Source: Litorimonas sp964610115 (GTDB taxonomy: Bacteria > Pseudomonadota > Alphaproteobacteria > Caulobacterales > Maricaulaceae). Taken from it: 64,000 nt of DNA. Positions within the stretch are counted from its first letter, which is position 1. Every line of letters starts with the position of its first letter. The position numbers were made by a program, and so were the translations under genes. Below the pieces are notes generated by a model that was not told the DNA's origin, searched no databases, and saw only the letters and a program-made list of their open reading frames with translations. The stretch spans positions 1-64,000 of the forward strand of contig CAZSUW010000002.1 in NCBI GenBank assembly GCA_964610115.1, given 5' to 3'. Shown piece after piece: positions 62,097 to 64,000 of this stretch.

Positions 62097-62741
62097 CTAA
62101 TACTCGTAGGGCTCAATTTTAGAGAGCTTGAGCTCATACGCACTATCGCCAAGATCAGACATGAATTGACCTGTCTTTATCGTGCCTTCTACCCAAACCG
62201 GATCATAAATCGAGCCGATTTTTGCGGCAGGTTCCGCAGACACGAACAACATTTGGTTTGGAGGCGGTGGCGGAGAGTGGAGGCAGGCGCCAAAATAAGG
62301 CACAAGCAAAAATTCCGTGTGTTCTTGATCAAGATCGAAATCGAGTGGAACCACATAGCCCGGCAATCGGATCGCCATTCCATCGAGGTCTTCTACGACA
62401 TTGAACGTCCCGATTTGTTCCATTGTATCGGCGGCACTGCCTTCTGCGATCAATGACTGTATGTCTGCATTGCGGTCAGCCTCCATCAGCGTCTGCTGAC
62501 CCGCCATCATGTTCTTTTCGAGTTCTTCGTAGAAATTGGCGTATAGCGCTTCGAGGCGTTCAATCTCGCCTTCCGGCATCAGATCATCCCAAACAATTTC
62601 CGTCACTGCGAGGTCCGGTGTTGTGTCGGCCACCTCTTCTGCGACTGCCTCTACGCTGTCGCCAGCCCCTGAACATGCCACAAGCCCCAAGCAGGCCAAG
62701 CTCGCAATAGCGGGCGACAAAGTGCGGAATATCGAATTCAT
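62097..62741 (-). CDS. DUF3299 lipoprotein of the zinc-linked operon
   Basis: ATG at 62741 gives 214 aa with lipobox GLVAC. The DUF3299 signatures are a leading LPGYVVPLDF and GACLHSPPPPPNQM, followed by VWVEGTIKTGQ. Such proteins accompany ZrgA-type genes and a MacB-like ABC pair. It starts 1 nt after the zrgA-like stop, so it is coupled. Biochemical role unknown. Confidence 0.85.
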   Translation of the reverse strand: MNSIFRTLSPAIASLACLGLVACSGAGDSVEAVAEEVADTTPDLAVTEIVWDDLMPEGEIERLEALYANFYEELEKNMMAGQQTLMEADRNADIQSLIAEGSAADTMEQIGTFNVVEDLDGMAIRLPGYVVPLDFDLDQEHTEFLLVPYFGACLHSPPPPPNQMLFVSAEPAAKIGSIYDPVWVEGTIKTGQFMSDLGDSAYELKLSKIEPYEY

Positions 62742-62742
62742 A

Positions 62743-63561
62743 TTAAGACCTAAACGAGATTCGGTTATTTGCAGGTGAGAGATCGAAACTCGCCTGCGCA
62801 TTTGGCCCCAAATATATAACATCTAAGGCCTCTAGCAACGGAAAGGCCTCGAACATCGTTACGGTCAGGCTGTCAAGCACCTGCGCGTTTTCACACGTAA
62901 ATGTGTAGGTCAGGCGGACTTCACGATGTTCGCCATGTTCATCATCGTGATCGTGATCGTGATCGTGTGACACATCATGGTCATGGTTTTCGTCATCGGA
63001 ATCGTGGTCGTGGTGGTCATGATCATGATGCGCGTCATCGTTATGATCGTTATGCCCATGTTCGTCATGGTCATGATCATGGTGATCGGAGTCGGTTTCT
63101 GACGTCTCTGCGAATAGGCGAACCGGTTTCGTCATTGGCACGGCCACGCATCCGGCTTGACGGTTGAAAACGAAAAGACGCGCGGCGTCGGATAAAGCCG
63201 CCTCTGCGCGAGCGGCTTGCTCGGTTTGCGCTTCGTTTACGGGATTAACTTCAAAGCCTAGAACATTGTAAAGCGGCGTATCGAGCTCTGCCGTAATACG
63301 ATTGCCCTCTAGAACGACCGCCAAGGTCGCTGCACCGTGGACATGCGCCTCTAAAGAGCGAACCTCTGTAGACGCTTCGAGTGTGTTCACTGACGCATCC
63401 GTTTCAACGGCGCTGTCGGCCATCGCGTCTTCTATTTGAGGCTCAACAAACTCATTTGCAGCGTCGACCGTCTGCTGCATCTCATCCTGAGAAACCTCCG
63501 TATCGGAACACCCCCCGACGAGAACGAGGACCGCAACGCAAGACAGGTAGTAATTTCGCAT
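62743..63561 (-). CDS. zrgA: ZrgA-like, His/Asp-rich zinc-binding lipoprotein (DUF2796)
   Basis: ATG at 63561 (GGAG upstream) gives 272 aa with lipobox LVGGC. A DUF2796 domain (LEAHVHGAATLAVVLEGN, ending YLGPNAQASFDL) is interrupted by some 60 residues of nearly pure His, Asp and Glu around 155-215, the reason for the GATCAT-rich DNA at 62940-63095. Zinc binding in the periplasm is the expected role, as in Vibrio ZrgA. First gene of the four-gene operon; no clear Zur box was found upstream. Confidence 0.88.
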   Translation of the reverse strand: MRNYYLSCVAVLVLVGGCSDTEVSQDEMQQTVDAANEFVEPQIEDAMADSAVETDASVNTLEASTEVRSLEAHVHGAATLAVVLEGNRITAELDTPLYNVLGFEVNPVNEAQTEQAARAEAALSDAARLFVFNRQAGCVAVPMTKPVRLFAETSETDSDHHDHDHDEHGHNDHNDDAHHDHDHHDHDSDDENHDHDVSHDHDHDHDDEHGEHREVRLTYTFTCENAQVLDSLTVTMFEAFPLLEALDVIYLGPNAQASFDLSPANNRISFRS

Positions 63562-63635
63562 ATTAAGCTCCGTGAAAAGATCCGTGGACATCAACGAAAT
63601 GTATCTGAGTTACAACACTTCCCCTTCAACGTCCA

Positions 63636-64000
63636 TCAGGGCGCATGGTTCCACCACGTGAGGTCTGAAAACGATCGGAGATCGAGTTCATGTGTCCAGG
63701 CACATCGGGGTTGCTGAGCAATATGAAAGTATGTGTCGGCAATTGCATCAGGCGCAATCATCCCGTCTGGACCTTTCATTTGCCGATAGGCTTCAAACCG
63801 CTCTGGGCCCAGCATTTTGCCAAGTGTGTCGGGCGCGTCGACAGCGCCGTCAATCACGATGTGGGCCACATGTATGCCGTCCTTTGCGAATTCCGCATTC
63901 AGTGTTTGGCAGATCATGCGCCGCCCGGCCATCGCTGCGGCGTGGGAATGCTGCCCCGCATTGCCACGCACAGCCGCCGTTGCCGACGTAACAAGAAGGG
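63636..64000 (-). CDS. SDR-family oxidoreductase, N-terminus cut by window edge
   Basis: The minus-strand frame is open to base 64000, so the start lies outside. The visible 120 residues are the C-terminal half of an SDR: LLVTSATAAVRGNAG, then AEFAKDGIHVAHIVIDGAVD and RSFSDLTWW. The region where YxxxK should occur reads HSHAAAMAGRRM, without the catalytic Tyr-Lys pair, as in some divergent SDRs. Function unknown. Confidence 0.8.
   Translation of the reverse strand, partial: LLVTSATAAVRGNAGQHSHAAAMAGRRMICQTLNAEFAKDGIHVAHIVIDGAVDAPDTLGKMLGPERFEAYRQMKGPDGMIAPDAIADTYFHIAQQPRCAWTHELDLRSFSDLTWWNHAP

Noticed and set aside
62940..63095. GATCAT/ATGGTC-rich repeats as CRISPR or satellite
   Set aside because: The units are irregular and lie inside an open reading frame coding for a His/Asp-rich segment.
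63595..63625. TGTAACTCAGATACA-like sequence as Zur box upstream of the ZrgA-like gene
   Set aside because: Only the outer TGTA/TACA bases are symmetric, too weak for a claim.

Overview
The window looks like a chromosomal segment of a marine, algae-associated alphaproteobacterium, most likely of the Hyphomonadales/Maricaulales type. The grounds are a complete fixLJ/FixK-like and ccoNOQPGHIS set, an ALAS-type hemA, very large Caulobacterales-style TonB-dependent receptors, and a dense alginate and uronate catabolic region. The taxonomic call is inference from gene content, not from a marker gene. I found no rRNA, tRNA, CRISPR array, insertion sequence or phage gene.

Layout. 1-3.2 kb: edge-truncated thiolase, enoyl-CoA hydratase, a TIGR03084-like protein and a small lipoprotein, with a perfect 16-bp palindrome between the divergent acyl-CoA genes. 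3.4-7.0 kb: iron alcohol dehydrogenase, outer-membrane barrel, thioesterase, HD-domain protein, ASCH protein. 7.0-23.2 kb (all minus strand): an alginate locus with two TonB receptors, a FadR-type GntR regulator, PL6, PL17 and PL7 lyases, an SDR likely to act as DEH reductase, an MhpD-like hydratase and KDG kinase. 23.4-30.7 kb: a second uronate module with a TRAP transporter, a KduD/DhuD-like SDR, an RpiB-family (DhuI-like) isomerase, a LacI regulator and a secreted beta-helix protein that I cannot assign to a known lyase family. 30.8-33.4 kb: a DUF305/LVIVD lipoprotein interrupted by a 100-N gap. 33.6-48.7 kb: microaerobic respiration and heme genes (hemN, ccoNOQPGHIS, a small Cys/His protein, FixK-like regulator, a 118-aa protein, fixJ, fixL, hemA, a JmjC/cupin-like protein). 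48.9-52.0 kb: sodium:solute symporter with its DUF4212 subunit, HupE/UreJ-like protein. 52.1-58.5 kb: M3 peptidase and the ccmG-ccmF-ccmH-ccmI cytochrome c maturation block. 58.6-64 kb: dipeptide epimerase, small secreted protein, and a tightly coupled ZrgA-DUF3299-ABC operon suggesting zinc handling, ending in a truncated SDR.

How the parts work together. Alginate would be cut outside or in the periplasm by PL7, PL6 and PL17, imported through the TonB receptors, and the monouronate DEH reduced by the SDR to KDG and phosphorylated by KdgK. The LacI module appears to feed unsaturated uronates to the same KDG pool by isomerase plus reductase. A shared operator (GACACCGGT core) occurs at the TRAP operon, between kduD and the isomerase gene, between lacI and the beta-helix gene, and upstream of kdgK about 14 kb away, which ties both routes to one kinase. 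A different motif (TTGG-N5-CCAA) lies at gntR and at both TonB receptors. No KDPG aldolase and no KdgF-type cupin lie in the window.

The oxygen-responsive part is wired by FixL, which keeps the heme and O2 ligand residues of known FixL proteins, and by FNR/FixK boxes upstream of ccoN, of the 118-aa gene and of the 83-aa gene, with weaker versions at hemN and hemA.
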